A stretch of 64,000 nucleotides of DNA from Armigeres subalbatus (Eukaryota > Arthropoda > Insecta > Diptera > Culicidae): positions 458,538,248 to 458,602,247 of the forward strand of contig NC_085140.1 in the NCBI RefSeq assembly GCF_024139115.2, written 5' to 3'. How positions within the stretch are numbered: the stretch's first letter is position 1; each line of letters opens with the position of its first letter. The notes below the pieces were generated by a model. That model saw only the letters and a program-made list of their open reading frames with translations, was not told the origin of the DNA and did not search any database. Made by a program: the position numbers and the translations under genes. Below, piece by piece: positions 1 through 11,501 of the stretch.

Positions 1-1060
1 GTTTTGACCACTGCTATAACAGGGCACTCACGATCCTAATTTTCCACAACTATTTACTCCCAATCAGTATCTGACACAAAACCTTTCATCATGTTTCACT
101 TCTCCTACCGCTCGTCTCGCCACACCTTCGGCTGTCAACATGATTGCCCATATAAGTTTTGAAGGGCGCAGTGACAATTTGAAAACAATTAAAAATCAGA
201 GTCTACTTGATCATTTTTTCTGTAATGGTCCGACTTTCCACCACCAGTTGGCACTGCATTCAATAAAAATTATTTCGCCAATGACATGTACGGGGTATTG
301 AAGAGTGGACTATCTTGTACTTAAACATCTTTGGCACTAGGTTAAGAAGATATTTCCGCGTCCTTGGCCACCGAGTTGCATCACCACACCACTTTAGCAA
401 GTATTTCTGTCGAATGGTAAAAAATACCACCATCTTGGGAGAGGATCTGTCGATTTTAATGTCTTCTGGGAATTCTTTTGTAACCCGCATAATCAACTAC
501 TTCTCCCATCTTCCAAGCTGCTCGAACCGCTAACAACATAGACAACACGGTAACCGCTTGGTGGACTAGCGCAACATAATCAACTTCATCAAAGACGTTC
601 AGTCCATCTGTTTAACAAAATTTAACGGCGATGAGCATATTGACGAACCCTCTATATCCGATCCACAAGCCAAGAAATCAGAAAAAATTACAGAGCCTTT
701 GATTCATTGAATCAAGGACTTTCTAACGTACAAGTGCACCCCGACTGGATCAATGCAATTTTTGTTCCCCAACAGTAATTTCTCGTGGCCCGTCTTGCTC
801 CATACTTCTTTATATATGTCTGTAAATAGTTTCGAAAGATGAAACAGCCTTGGGTTTAAAACTCTTTTAAATAAAGAATTTAAACAAATAAAGACATGGT
901 GGCTGGTCATCAATATTTTGCTTTTCCTAAGCTATTAAAAAGTGCGCGATTAGGTTCTTAAAATTGGAAAACTCATGTCTCATGTAGTGACTAGAAACTA
1001 TGGCAAGTATTTTGATTACTTATCAACAAAATGTTTTATCTTTTTTTTTTGCATTCGCAG
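1..1060. other. Probable intron of the RalGAP-beta gene, no coding exon recognised
   Basis: No stretch here matches the RalGAP-beta protein in a splice-consistent way. The next exon starts in mid-codon after a polypyrimidine tract and CAG at 1060, so an upstream exon must lie further left. Short open frames on both strands (for example near 260-530) look like eroded repeat sequence and could not be assigned to a family. It could hold a small exon that I failed to see. Confidence 0.5.
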
Positions 1061-4000
1061 CTATGCTCTCACTGTGTCAGGAAAATCGTTACCCTCTGGC
1101 AGCAAATCGTCCACGTTGCAACAGCATCCTTCACCTCTTCGGTGAGTGGCTTTTTGATGCAGCTCATATCGGAGGCGAAACGTGGATTCAGAATATGAAA
1201 AGTAATTTCATCAAACATTTCTATTACTATCAAACTGATTAAATATAAAATTGATTATCGCACAGAGAAAGCTGCCGAAGCGAAACGCCGACCTTCATCA
1301 ATGATCATGGACAACCGCAAAGGAAGTCTATCACAGCCACCGTCTTTGTCAGAGATGAGCGACGTTCCACCTGGGCTCACCATCGATAAGTACGAATCCG
1401 GAAAAGCGGAAGCCATCGGAGCATTGTGTCGAATCTTTTGCGCTAAGAAAACGGGCGAGGAAATACTTCCGGTCTATCTGGCCCGCTTTTACATGGCTCT
1501 CCAACAAGGGCTCAAATTAAGCGATTCGAAAGAGTGCGAAGAAACGCTGGCAAGCATTTTGTACAATTCATCCGATTTGTTCCGAATAGATTTGGAAGGC
1601 ATTCAAGTGCTCCTTCCATCGTTCATTGCCGCACTGGAATTGATTCTACCAGATAAGGAATTGCGAATGAAGTCCAATGTCATCGTGAACAAAACGGAAT
1701 TGAGACGAGCCGCGATCAACGTGTTGTTATCTATTTTAGCCCTACCGTTGCACTTCCAGACGCTTCCGATCAGGGACATCACAGCTGGGCCTGCCGACAA
1801 GTAAGAACATTTGTTTTACATGCGCTGCGCATTATTCTTATAACAGAATCATTAACAATTTTTTTTATTGAATTTAGGATGATTACTTTTGTTCAGCTAA
1901 AACCTCGTTTAATTAACATTCTGATGAATGCCTTGCAAGTCGAAAACGATCCGCAAAACACACACATGCTGCTGGGAGGCCTTCACCTATGTGTCCAGGA
2001 TTCCGGAACATTCGAAGAAATGGAACTAGGTCCAGATGTCCTGCACGCCTCTCAGCAATCCAATGATGCCAATCTGCTGAGCTCAGGTTTGACTTTAGTC
2101 GATTTCCTCCTACTGTTTCAAATTCTTTAAACATTGATCTTTTGAACACGTTCCTATTTTGCTGAAAAATGCTTAAACCTCACAGTATTTCAAAGCTTAT
2201 TTTTTTAAACGCCAGGCAATCTTCAGTTTGGATAATTTTGTTTTCGTTTTGTTTTTCTTTTACCGTTCGTACATATACCACCGAATCCGAATCATCGAAA
2301 ACCAATTGGATCACCATCCACGTCCGTAAACCTGGCGTGCTACTCTATCTACCCGTTGTGAATTCATCAAAAATCTCTAACCACCTCACACATTTGTACT
2401 AAATTCACCCATCCATCTGAATCCTCTCCCAATTCGTTGATGAAAATTGAACGTATCGACCGACACACGAAACAAATTTCGCATCCCCATCTCTTGTAGC
2501 CTGCTCGGAGAAGAGTACGTACTCGATAAATAGCGCCAATTCCAGCATAGGAGCCAACAGCACCGCCACGCTTAGCAATGAGCCCTCTAGTTTGCCGGCT
2601 TTCGATGATTTTTCATCCGACATTTTTCATGATTTAGAATTGAGTTCGTCCGCTGTTTATGGTAATGATTCGTTAGTTTTTATGTTAGTTGTATTTATAG
2701 CTAGGGTAGCTGGGTTATAAGTTGTACAATAGTTGCTAATTGGCGAATATCAGTGAAAATAGTCAAATTTTCTTGATTGTTGAATGAACGTTGTATAAAT
2801 AGCTGTTTTTTTTATTATAAATAATCGATATCAGTTATGCACCGCTTTTTATTCGCTAAATAGGCTTAACTTATAGAGCTCAGTTGGTGACAAAACACAA
2901 AAGCCTCATAATAGTTGATATTTAAATTTCAATTATTTCTTCAAAATTGCTTACATAGCAACCTATTTCCCTTATTTTTCCATATGCTCAATATTTTCGT
3001 AGTTTCTCTGTACAAATTTGTTTCTACAAACACCAGACAGTCGATATCGTTCATCGATATTAATTTGCTGTTTTGTCACCAATTAGCCATAGATATATTT
3101 TAAAACTGATTGTGACATTCAAACTCAAATCTCCCTAATTTCCTACTTGACTCGTGAACAATTCAGACAGCGGTCACGCTCTCTTCGTTCGCGCCACCTA
3201 CTTGGTATGTCATCGTTTGATTTCCTCGTGGAAAACCGATCTCAACGTTTCGCTAGCGGCTTTGGAACTGCTTTCCGGATTGGCCGCAATGCACATCAAA
3301 GATTCAGGTAAGAAACCCGCCCCAGTTAGATTTTTCTCGGATGTAACACTCATTGAACAACCATCGTAGATGCCTTGGAATGCAAACGTGCCGTCAAATG
3401 GATATGCGACTATATTTGCTATCAATGTTCCCGACCACCTCCGGCACACAGCAAGGACCTGCACAGTACCATTGTGGCCGCCTTCCAGTGCACTTCCTCG
3501 TGGTTGATGCATCATCCATATCTCCTCCAGGACAAGGAATGTCTTACTACGGTTCTGGAAGTGGTTGAGTTAGGTATTTCCGGATCAAAGAGCGTTGGCA
3601 AGCCAGGCGAGCCGGTCAAGCATAAAGATGAGAAAGAGCTTAAACCAGCTTCAATGCGTGTTCGTGATGCCGCAGAGAATTTATTGACACTGATTCTCGA
3701 ACAGATTGACTATTTTCCTAATGAATGCGGAAAGCAGTCTCTATCTTCACTGTTAGACGAAGTAGTCCTCGCCAAGCATTCCAATACAAACGGAGAAGAA
3801 ACATCCGAAATCAGCCAAGAGCAAGCAATTCGCAAGTTCAAATATTTTGTAACGGAGAATTCCACTATTTTGGCTCTTTTTGAGGAACCTCTTGGTAATG
3901 ATCAAGATCCTCAACCAACAGTCACAAGTAAGATTTTCGTTAAGCTTTCCAACCTTCAGAATAATTTTACTTTCTTGCAGTATTGATTCGTGGCCCTTTT

Positions 4001-5570
4001 GGTCGGCATGCATGGACAATGCAGCTACGCCATCTGTCTCGTAGCAAATCCGGAACCAAGTATCATGCTCCGAATCCTGGTCGTCCGGTTCCTATGAACG
4101 ATATCATGGTTCGCCAAGAAGTAGAGTACAAATACTTCCCCGATTCGGTTGACCGTATTCCACCGTGCGTTGTGGATTATTCGATCCCAACACTCGACAC
4201 AACCGAACAAAAAATAGGAAACCAATCCACCAAGCACCTTGCGCGTTTATTGGAAGATCAGGTGGTTTATGAGAAACTCTCGTGGGCTCAAACGGAATGT
4301 TCGGTAGATGGCTTAGGACACGCTCAGGAAGCAACTGCACCCAACGTTTGTCATGAATTTCAAGCGGCCCGTCTGTTCCTCGCTCATTTCGGTTTCCTAT
4401 CGATTGGACAAAACAACAACGGTCAGAAAATGTTAACAGCTCTCGATACTACGAAATCTGAGTTTAGTCATGACCTAAGAATGCTAGATAAGATGAGCCC
4501 AAGAACATGTGACACGATCCACGTGTTCTACGTTAAAGCAGGTCAATCGTCGGAATTGGATATCATCGGAAACATGGACCCTGAGAATCTCGCCAACATT
4601 GACGTTCATTTCTGGAATGTCCTTTACACTCTCGGTTGGCCTGTGAACGTCGAAGAACATGCCGGTTGGACTGGTTTCATCAACTCCAGCTGGAAGATTC
4701 CAAAAGAAAATAAGGAGCAACGCAAATCCAACGCCTTCAATTCTTCGAATATTGAGGACCTGCAACTGAATGGTGAGAAAAAGGTTCTCTACTGGGCTGA
4801 CGTTGCGTCTGAAATAGCAATTGTCGTTCCAAACCGGGCGAACAAGAGCGAAATTTATCTAGAAGATACCTCGGAAGGTAATTTAACAACTACGTACGAG
4901 CGAAGCGTCAGTGAAATTCAGACTTCCAAAGCAGCATCCAGCAAATCTCGACAATATTCCTTGGATAACGAACCGCCCAGATTGGGTTCAATGAGCAGCA
5001 AATCGGCTGATCCGATACCACCAGTTAGAAGGCGTACCGGAGCCTCCAAACCAACTCAATTGTACACCGCACCTACAGCCAAGATCCTTCTTGTATGGCT
5101 AGAAAGTTACGAAGACCATCTGACATTCCCGATTGACGAATTGTTGCACTATACACGAGCTGGTTACACAACAGCTCAAGGACCGATCGCACCCTTAAAT
5201 TCCAATGAATGCCACATAATCTTTTTGCATGCACTAAATTCCGGCTTACTACGAGTAAAACTGCATGGACCAGTCGGTAGGATGAACTTCGCAATACCGC
5301 TGATCGATGGAATGGTGGTTAGCAAGAGGGTGATCGGTTCTTTAATTCGGCAAACGGCTTACAACATGGCTAAACGGCGGCGGTTGGACAATGACTCGTA
5401 AGTATTTTCAAAACCGCTGGGTAGACTGCAATAATCAAATATATAAAAATTACAGCTATCAACCACCGCATGTTAGGAGACGTATCAAGGTACAAGAAAT
5501 GATGCAAAAATACAAAAAGGACATGACCGAACCTGAGCTTCTGGCGGATCTGTTCAAGCCTTCCATATAA
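1061..5570 (+). CDS. RalGAPB: Ral GTPase-activating protein subunit beta, C-terminal ~1,091 codons (8 exons, 5' partial)
   Basis: Non-catalytic subunit of the heterodimeric RalGAP complex that turns off Ral GTPases in the cytoplasm (family knowledge). Exons read from GT-AG sites: 1061-1201, 1266-1800, 1878-2086, 2500-2661, 3167-3307, 3370-3927, 3981-5397, 5456-5570. All phases join: AAG codons are split between exons 1/2 and 2/3, and TCC between 7/8. Family signatures in order: RPRCNSILHLFGEWLFDA, CRIFCAKKTGEEILP, ELRRAAINVLLS, SLAALELLSGLA, YQCSRPPPAHSKDLHS, EFQAARLFLAHFGFLS, then the Rap/Ran-GAP-like region (about 4400-5390, with LGWPVNVEEHAGWTG and KKVLYWADVASEIAIVVP) and the tail SYQPPHVRRR. 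The vertebrate protein is near 1,490 residues, so about 400 N-terminal residues lie left of the window. GGTGAG at 1141 is read as coding because the family peptide continues through it. No frameshift or stop was seen. The orthology is recognised from memory, not by search. Confidence 0.93.
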
Positions 5571-5840
5571 GCGGACTTTTTACTTTTATTCTTAAAGTAC
5601 TAAAAAGTATTATAATGCATGTATCTATGCAAAATAACAATGCAATTGTTTTGTTTTCGTCCATTAGTGTACGTTTTAACGTAAAAGCATTTCTATTTAA
5701 ATTATTTAACCTAAATTTGATCATACTTCCCTTCGTGTATGCTTCGTTTGACTTGAATATGATGCCTATGGAATTTAATTATTGTTTTTATAATAAACTC
5801 AACATTATAATTCTAATAAAATATGTGTTCACATATTTGC
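5571..5840 (+). terminator. RalGAP-beta 3' UTR with two poly(A) signals
   Basis: An AT-rich untranslated stretch follows the TAA at 5568-5570. AATAAA occurs at 5792-5797 and again at 5815-5820, which fits a short 3' UTR of about 250 bases. The cleavage site itself cannot be read from sequence. Confidence 0.6.
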
Positions 5841-6309
5841 AAAAAAAAAGAGAAATCCACATACAAATGAGCACGTTCCGACTGTCGTTGGCGTTGCGAT
5901 GCCTGCTGCTACCGCTGCCGAGTTTTTGTTTCAAATTGACTGCTTGGCGGCATTAACGACAAAAAATGTCTATCATGCACAATCCTATCCAACGAAATGT
6001 TCTGTAAAAGTTAATGTAAAGCGTTGTATCGCAGACTAGGGGACCAATACGGCGTCCATATAGTCCTAGTAGTGCTGGCGGCAGACCTCGTTGGATGAAC
6101 GTATCTTTCAATTTGGTATTTATTAATTTCTCGGTTAACCTGAACTTTAACATTGTTTGATTGGGATAATTTCGAGATTATTTGGTTTTAAAGTTGGAAA
6201 CGGTATTGCTTTAATGGCGTTGAAATCACTTGCACGTTTGCATGTTCATAAGAGTTAAAGTACTAAGTTAATACGATAATCTAAGTTATTACGATATCAG
6301 TGTTGTCCC
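5841..6309. other. Intergenic, nothing recognised
   Basis: AT-rich sequence without a supported gene. A G+C-richer patch at 5873-5955 has an open frame but no recognisable domain. Confidence 0.5.
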
Positions 6310-6590
6310 CATGGCCATGTCCTTGCGAATGCTGAGGAAGGAGAAGGATGGTTAGTTGGACACCTACTTAAGAAAGATGCAGAAAACTCTACGACCTCTC
6401 ATAGATGCCACGGAAGGTTTTGGGATAGTGTGGAAGGTTATAAGAGTAGGAATCGTTTTGGTAGAACGTGAAACACAGAAAGAACTAAGATAGAAATACA
6501 AGGTAGGAAAGGGACGAGTCTGGAATTGAACCCACGACCTCCGGTTTATAAGGCAGAAGCGGTAGCCACTAGACCACCGAGTTCGTCAGT
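6310..6590 (-). mobile_element. tRNA-derived SINE, minus strand
   Basis: On the minus strand, 6585 down to 6515 reads like a tRNA: an A-box-like TGGTCTAGTGGCTA, then a B box GGTTCAATTCC 40-50 bases later. About 200 bases of unrelated body follow toward 6310, as expected for a SINE. The acceptor stem does not pair as in a working tRNA, so a tRNA gene is less likely. Exact ends and target duplication were not resolved. Confidence 0.55.
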
Positions 6591-6916
6591 TCAATCCCTG
6601 AGCAGCATAAGCATATGGAGACGCATGGTATATTTGTGCGTTGATTCATCTTGCAAATTTCATCACATCCGATTTATTAAATAAATGAACAAGTGTGCAA
6701 TCATTTGTATGGAACGTGTATTAAGGGAAATCTGAGTCTAATGTCGAATCATGATTAAAAACAGCATGTTACCGGGCGGCTTCTAAGCGATTTTCACAAT
6801 TCTTTCATGTTGTTTTATCCACCTCATCTAGTTTCTTGTAGTTTGCTAATTTGTTATGTTTCAAGGGATCATCACTTTTTTTTGCAAGATCAGATGGAGT
6901 ACGAATGCTGGAGCCT

Positions 6917-6990
6917 ACAACATCTGCATCAAATTAATTTGATCTGCACATAATACGCAGGCTCTATGGACTTGTATGGATAATGGCTGT
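6917..6990. repeat. Short dispersed repeat, copy 1 of 2
   Basis: Shares about 65 bases at roughly 85% identity with 10207-10287, including ACATCTGCATCAAA and CTGCACATAATAC and ending near GGCTCTATNNACTTGTA. Both copies are in the same orientation. Probably a fragment of an unclassified interspersed repeat. Confidence 0.5.
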
Positions 6991-7534
6991 GTACAAACTA
7001 ACCCCCACTGTCTGGCAGTGATGTTATGAAAGTCAGGCGGCCTGGTAGCGGGTCACCACTTTTTAGTGACTTGGTCACTTTTTTCGGGTTAGTCACTAAA
7101 AAGTCTCTTTTTTCGACCCTAAGTCACTAAAGTAAGTCACTATTTTTAACTATTTTGAAACTTTTGACTATGTTTCGTGAGGATCGTCGTAGAATGATAA
7201 AAAATGCTGAAAAATTTGAACTTCATCCGTTGAAAGATGGTTTATTCATGACGGACATGAAATGACAAATTTAGGAAGAATGACCACTCAGTACTTTTTG
7301 GCCCGAACGCTGTTCGGAACTTTTTCGTGACTCCAGATTGGCTGTGAATCTCGGTGTTGTCATCAGATTTTCAACAGCGATTAATTGAAGGGGTTTTGCG
7401 TCACAGCGTCTCGATCTCCATCTCACTGAACATATATTCATCTCATCGCGAAACAAAAAAAAATACATCACCAATTTTGTCGCTTCTTTGGCAACATACG
7501 TGTTCACTGCTGGGAAAATCACAGAAATAAGAAG

Positions 7535-7729
7535 TACACCCAGGTTTTTTTTTACACGGTTTGGTTTTCGTCGTTTAAGACCTTCAGCGTCAATGAAACA
7601 ATGAGTTAACCCCACGAAAAAATTCACAAAAAATCAAAGAAAAATCAAGGGGTATTTAAAAAGCTGTGAAAGTTCAGGTTGACCCAGAAATTAATGAATT
7701 CCAACCGCGTAAAAAAAAACCTGGGTGTA
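7535..7729. mobile_element. TA-flanked MITE nested in the hAT-like element
   Basis: The left end TACACCCAGG, then nine T, then ACACGG, is mirrored at the right end by ...CCGCGT, nine A, CCTGGGTGTA. The inverted repeats are about 27 bp with one or two mismatches. The outermost TA on each side fits a TA target duplication, as in Tc1/mariner-type MITEs. It has no coding capacity. Confidence 0.7.
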
Positions 7730-8378
7730 AATCAAATTGTTTTCCATTGCTTTGTTTTTGATAGGATGAATATCGGAGCCATGAGATGAATTCCAGGAGC
7801 AGCTCCCCTATATTTACAAAGCCAATAGCTGACTCTGTTAAACTCTACACTTTTTCAATTAAAATGTTGAAAATTCATATCGATCTTTTAATTTTAGATA
7901 CTTTTCCTTTTGTTTCGGGGAAATCATTAGTAAGCGAGGGCTTGCTTTAATTCTCGTTAGTGCATTCCCAAAACAAACAGGCTTTTCAGTTTGTTTTTTA
8001 TAGCAAACACCTATATATTTTGAAAAATAAATGAAAATATTAATTTTCAAATCAAAATGGAGAAATTCGCATCTCTGAATGATACGGCAATGGACTTGCT
8101 GAGATTTCTGTCAATGCTGAATGTCAATGTCAATGCTCAATCTGTTGCTGAAAATCACATCATTTTTGCCAGGATATTAGTATTTATTTTCTTGGGCACA
8201 CGGCTGCGCGGATTTTTGCCGAGCTGCAGAAATATAAACTAAATGTGTAAGGATCCACCATATAAAAATTATTTTCCGTAATGTTTCCGTATAAGAAGCA
8301 AATTGTATGGTCTCTCGACATATGCTTAAATACTTAAATACTTAAGAATTGTCCAAAATATATTCTTATGACAATTTA

Positions 8379-8458
8379 AACATTTGAAACTGCATAAACT
8401 TTGGTTATTGCAACGAGAAAAATCGTGAATATCCAAAGTTTATGCAGTTTCAAATGTT
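8379..8458. repeat. Perfect 26-bp hairpin with short loop
   Basis: Bases 8379-8404 (beginning AACATTTGAAACTGCATAAA) are the exact reverse complement of 8433-8458. The inner sequence pairs further with mismatches (GGTTATT against AATATCC), so the whole 80 bases can fold into one stem-loop. It lies inside the hAT-like element. It may be a MITE relic; a small-RNA hairpin is only a possibility. Confidence 0.6.
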
Positions 8459-8504
8459 GATTGATAGCTCGAACTTCTTGTTTAGGGTTTTTAAAGTCCT
8501 TGGG

Positions 8505-8690
8505 TTTCAGATTTCACTTGTCATTAGACGAACTATTCCATTTATTTCCATCACTTTGTAAACTTTGATCAGTGTCTCATACTTGACTCGACTTGAGAGA
8601 CTAAAGACGTCTTCACTGTTGAGGTCGACATACGTATACTTGTAAAGATTGCAAAGTAATGGAGTTAAATGGTGCATGAAAAAATAAGCC
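8505..8690. repeat. Dispersed ~150-bp repeat family, rearranged copy
   Basis: Contains family landmarks: TTCACTTGTCAT, CAGTGTCTCATACTTGACTC, CTTCACTGTTGAGGTCGA. Compared with the intact copy at 18711-18860, parts appear in different order and orientation, suggesting internal rearrangement or two overlapping insertions. Confidence 0.5.
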
Positions 8691-9418
8691 CCTAAATAAG
8701 CACACAATTTCCCTTTCATCGAATTTGTTGAATAATGTTTTGGTAATTAACAATTTTATTTTATTTTAATTTATTGCCCCTTCAAATACAAATTTTTGAC
8801 CAAAAGATATTAGGGGGAGACATAATTTTTGAAAATTATTTGTATCGGGCTTATTAATTTCAAATAAAAATTCATTTTTGTCACTGCAAATGAAATTGAA
8901 AGTCACTATTTGGTCACTTTTTCTGCAGCTGAAAGTTACTATTTGGTCCCTTTTTTTCGCCAGTGTTGGTCACTAAAGTCACTATTTTGAACAGCATTGA
9001 TCGCTACCAGCCCTAAAGAAAGTTTAAACAGTTTAAACAGTCAGATTTAATCCGGGAGTTTGAAAGTGCTAGCTTTATTGCAGCTCCAGTGACTCATTGC
9101 AGACTGCCTGATATTTCATTACTTTTGCTTACAACAAGCCTGTTCAGGATACCATTATCAATTGGATAATATAAACAAACTTTCAATTTAGCGCACATTT
9201 TATTTTGAAAATGACTTAGAGTGTGAACAAATTGAAACAATCTCATCAAATTAGTATGGATAAAACAAATTTGTTGATGGGCCACCCTCTTATTTCGTTC
9301 TATTTGATGGCCTGATGCTTTGAACAAAATATAATTTTGCCGCATAACCTCAAATCCTCTCGCGGATTTCAGCATAACATGCTGTATTTAATTCTACAAT
9401 AACTGAATGATTAACATA

Positions 9419-9670
9419 CACACTAACTTTTTCTTTCTCGAGCTCGGCAAAATCGGGCACCGCTGTAGCTCAGTAAATTTCAGTACTGAACTTCGGCATA
9501 AAATTTGGTTTATTACTGATTTTCAGCAAAATATTTACCATATCTCAGCAACTGAAACGTCACTTTAACTGAGATCTCGGCAAAAATCATGTTTGCTGAA
9601 ACTCGGCGGTGCCCACCTCGGGAAAATAAACAAAAAATGCTGAGATCTCGGTGAAAAAAAATTAAGTGTG
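9419..9670. mobile_element. TA-flanked MITE
   Basis: The left end CACACTAACTTTTT and the right end ...AAAATTAAGTGTG are inverted repeats that continue inward as CTCGAGCTCGG versus the complement of CTGAGATCTCGGTG. TA flanks both sides (9417-9418 and 9671-9672). The interior is rich in repeated TCTCGGCAAAAATC-type motifs. A related partial copy lies at about 21510-21705. Confidence 0.65.
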
Positions 9671-9672
9671 TA

Positions 9673-10502
9673 GTTCCACCGACGAACATAGAAAATAACT
9701 CAAATTTGTTGCCCACGACGCCATGATGAAAAATCATCGAACACTACCGCCACCCCCATAATGGCTCGCGAAGTTTTCGTGGCTCAGCCATCATCCAGCG
9801 TGTATTAAAATTGCAGCGGAGTTGTGTCTTAGCTCATTTGACAGGAGCGATCGCCCGCAAAAGCGAATGACCGTTAAAAAGTGGTGGACAATCAGAGAGC
9901 GCCAGTGACACGTCGGTTCGTCGGTGATAGTTCTTCATCGTAAATTGTGTGTTCTAACTGCAAATCCCTGTTTGTCGATAGTTCTCCATATATTTTTCCA
10001 TATTAACTTCCAACGAGTTCCAAACGTTGACCAATTATGCTGAAATTTTGCCCAGAGAATCAGGGCATCAAATAGAACGAAATAAGAGGGCGACCCATTA
10101 AAGAATATGGAAAAGTGTTTTTTGAGCTACCTTAATGGTCATGCTGGGTTGATTTCAATTGGGTTCCACGCGTAGTTGATTTTGTAGACCAATTGATCTG
10201 AATTCCTGAATAATTTGTGGAACCTAGAACATCTGCATCAAACTAATTGGGACTGCACATAATACACAAGGGCTCTATACACTTGTACACGCACAGAAAA
10301 CTCAACAATAATTATTGTTGACTGAGGGCTAATAATAATTCCATTGATTCAAAAATATTATAGATCCGTAGTACATGCGCTGTAGTAAATTCGAAAATGC
10401 CGAATATTTACTCAAAAATGCCAAAGGATCGCTTTGCCCCGGGGGTGCATATTACCCCAGTTTCGCCTAATATTGTTACCCAACAATGAGCTTGATTGAT
10501 CT
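9673..10502. other. No gene recognised; holds copy 2 of a short dispersed repeat
   Basis: AT-rich sequence without a supported gene. Bases 10207-10287 are the second copy of the repeat at 6917-6990. A small palindromic ACAATAATTATTGT lies near 10305. Confidence 0.45.
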
Positions 10503-11501
10503 AACAATCACTCGATTAAGTCTAATGTTTGTTTACAGATTTCGCTTCCGCCCCTAAGTAGGGTGTGGCCGACCCAGCCCCACTTCCGATCCCGAATTTC
10601 TGTTGCTATCGGCATCTGGTGACAACAACGACGGAAAACGATGTTTGAAATCCAGTTGAGGCCACCAGGCCCGAAACATACACCGCACCTGTTGATGAAC
10701 ACTTGCAGCCGTTGAGTGTTCTCCACTGATTCACACCATGTTTCGCTAGTGTATAACAGCACAGATTTTACGTTAGAGTTGAAAATTCGTATTTTGGTGC
10801 GTTCGCTTATCTGCCTTTTTTTTCAAATATTTCTTAATCTCGCGAAGACACAAAGTCACCGTCTGAAGCCATTTGGCTAGCAAGATATTGGAAGCTTTCT
10901 CCACTGAGTGCCCGGCTACTGTGAAACTGGAAGGGGTCACCGTGTTTACATCCACGTTCGCTTGTCCGGTCGACATGACCGTTTCACTTCCTTCTCCAGA
11001 GCCGAGTATCATTGACGGGCTAAGACTTTGGCTCCTCTGGTTTTTGATTGCTCTATCGCGGCTTTGGCTTTTCTTCGCTCCTCTATCCAAGGATGTTAAC
11101 AATCATTCAGTAATTTGCGTTCGATCATTTAGTAGTTTGTCAATAACACATTCCAGAAGCTGTATTTCAAAATATGTTGTATGGTGGACTTTTTGTGCGA
11201 AGGTTTCTCTACAACTCTGCCTAATGGTTTGTTGTTTGAATTCCACTAGTAACGGAGTTATAGCTATAGTTTCAGTAACTTAGACTAAATGATAACAAAA
11301 TTCCAATCATTTAGTTTGAGTTACTGCAACTAGCGCTCTAACTCCATTAATAGTTGAATTCTAATAACGAACCATTAGGCAAAGTTGTAGAAAAACCTTC
11401 GCACTAGAAGTCCACCATACAACCTATTTTGAAATTCAGTCTCTGGAATATATTATTGACAAACTACTAAATGATCGAACGCAAATTACTGAATGATCGT
11501 T

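Larger units (their letters stand above)
7039..9013. mobile_element. ~2 kb non-autonomous hAT-like DNA element
   Basis: The ends form short terminal inverted repeats: GGCCTGGTAGCG at 7039 against CGCTACCAGCCC ending at 9013 (11 of 12 positions). Just inside both ends the motif GTCAC or GTGAC recurs at least five times (for example AGTCACTAAAAAGT near 7092), resembling subterminal transposase-binding repeats of hAT elements. No transposase was recognised inside. A clean 8-bp target duplication was not found, so superfamily and exact boundaries are tentative. It contains the nested MITE at 7535-7729 and a copy of a dispersed repeat near 8505-8690. Confidence 0.5.

Noticed and set aside
260..913. 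LTR-retrotransposon (BEL/Pao-like) fragment on the minus strand
   Set aside because: Only a vague resemblance (RWPRTRKYLLNLV), without an integrase or protease motif.
1141..1146. Splice donor GGTGAG in the first visible RalGAP-beta exon
   Set aside because: The family peptide continues through it (LHLFGEWLFDAA), and using the donor at 1202 gives phases that match the next exon.
6515..6585. A minus-strand tRNA gene
   Set aside because: No closed acceptor stem; the downstream body and position suggest a SINE head.
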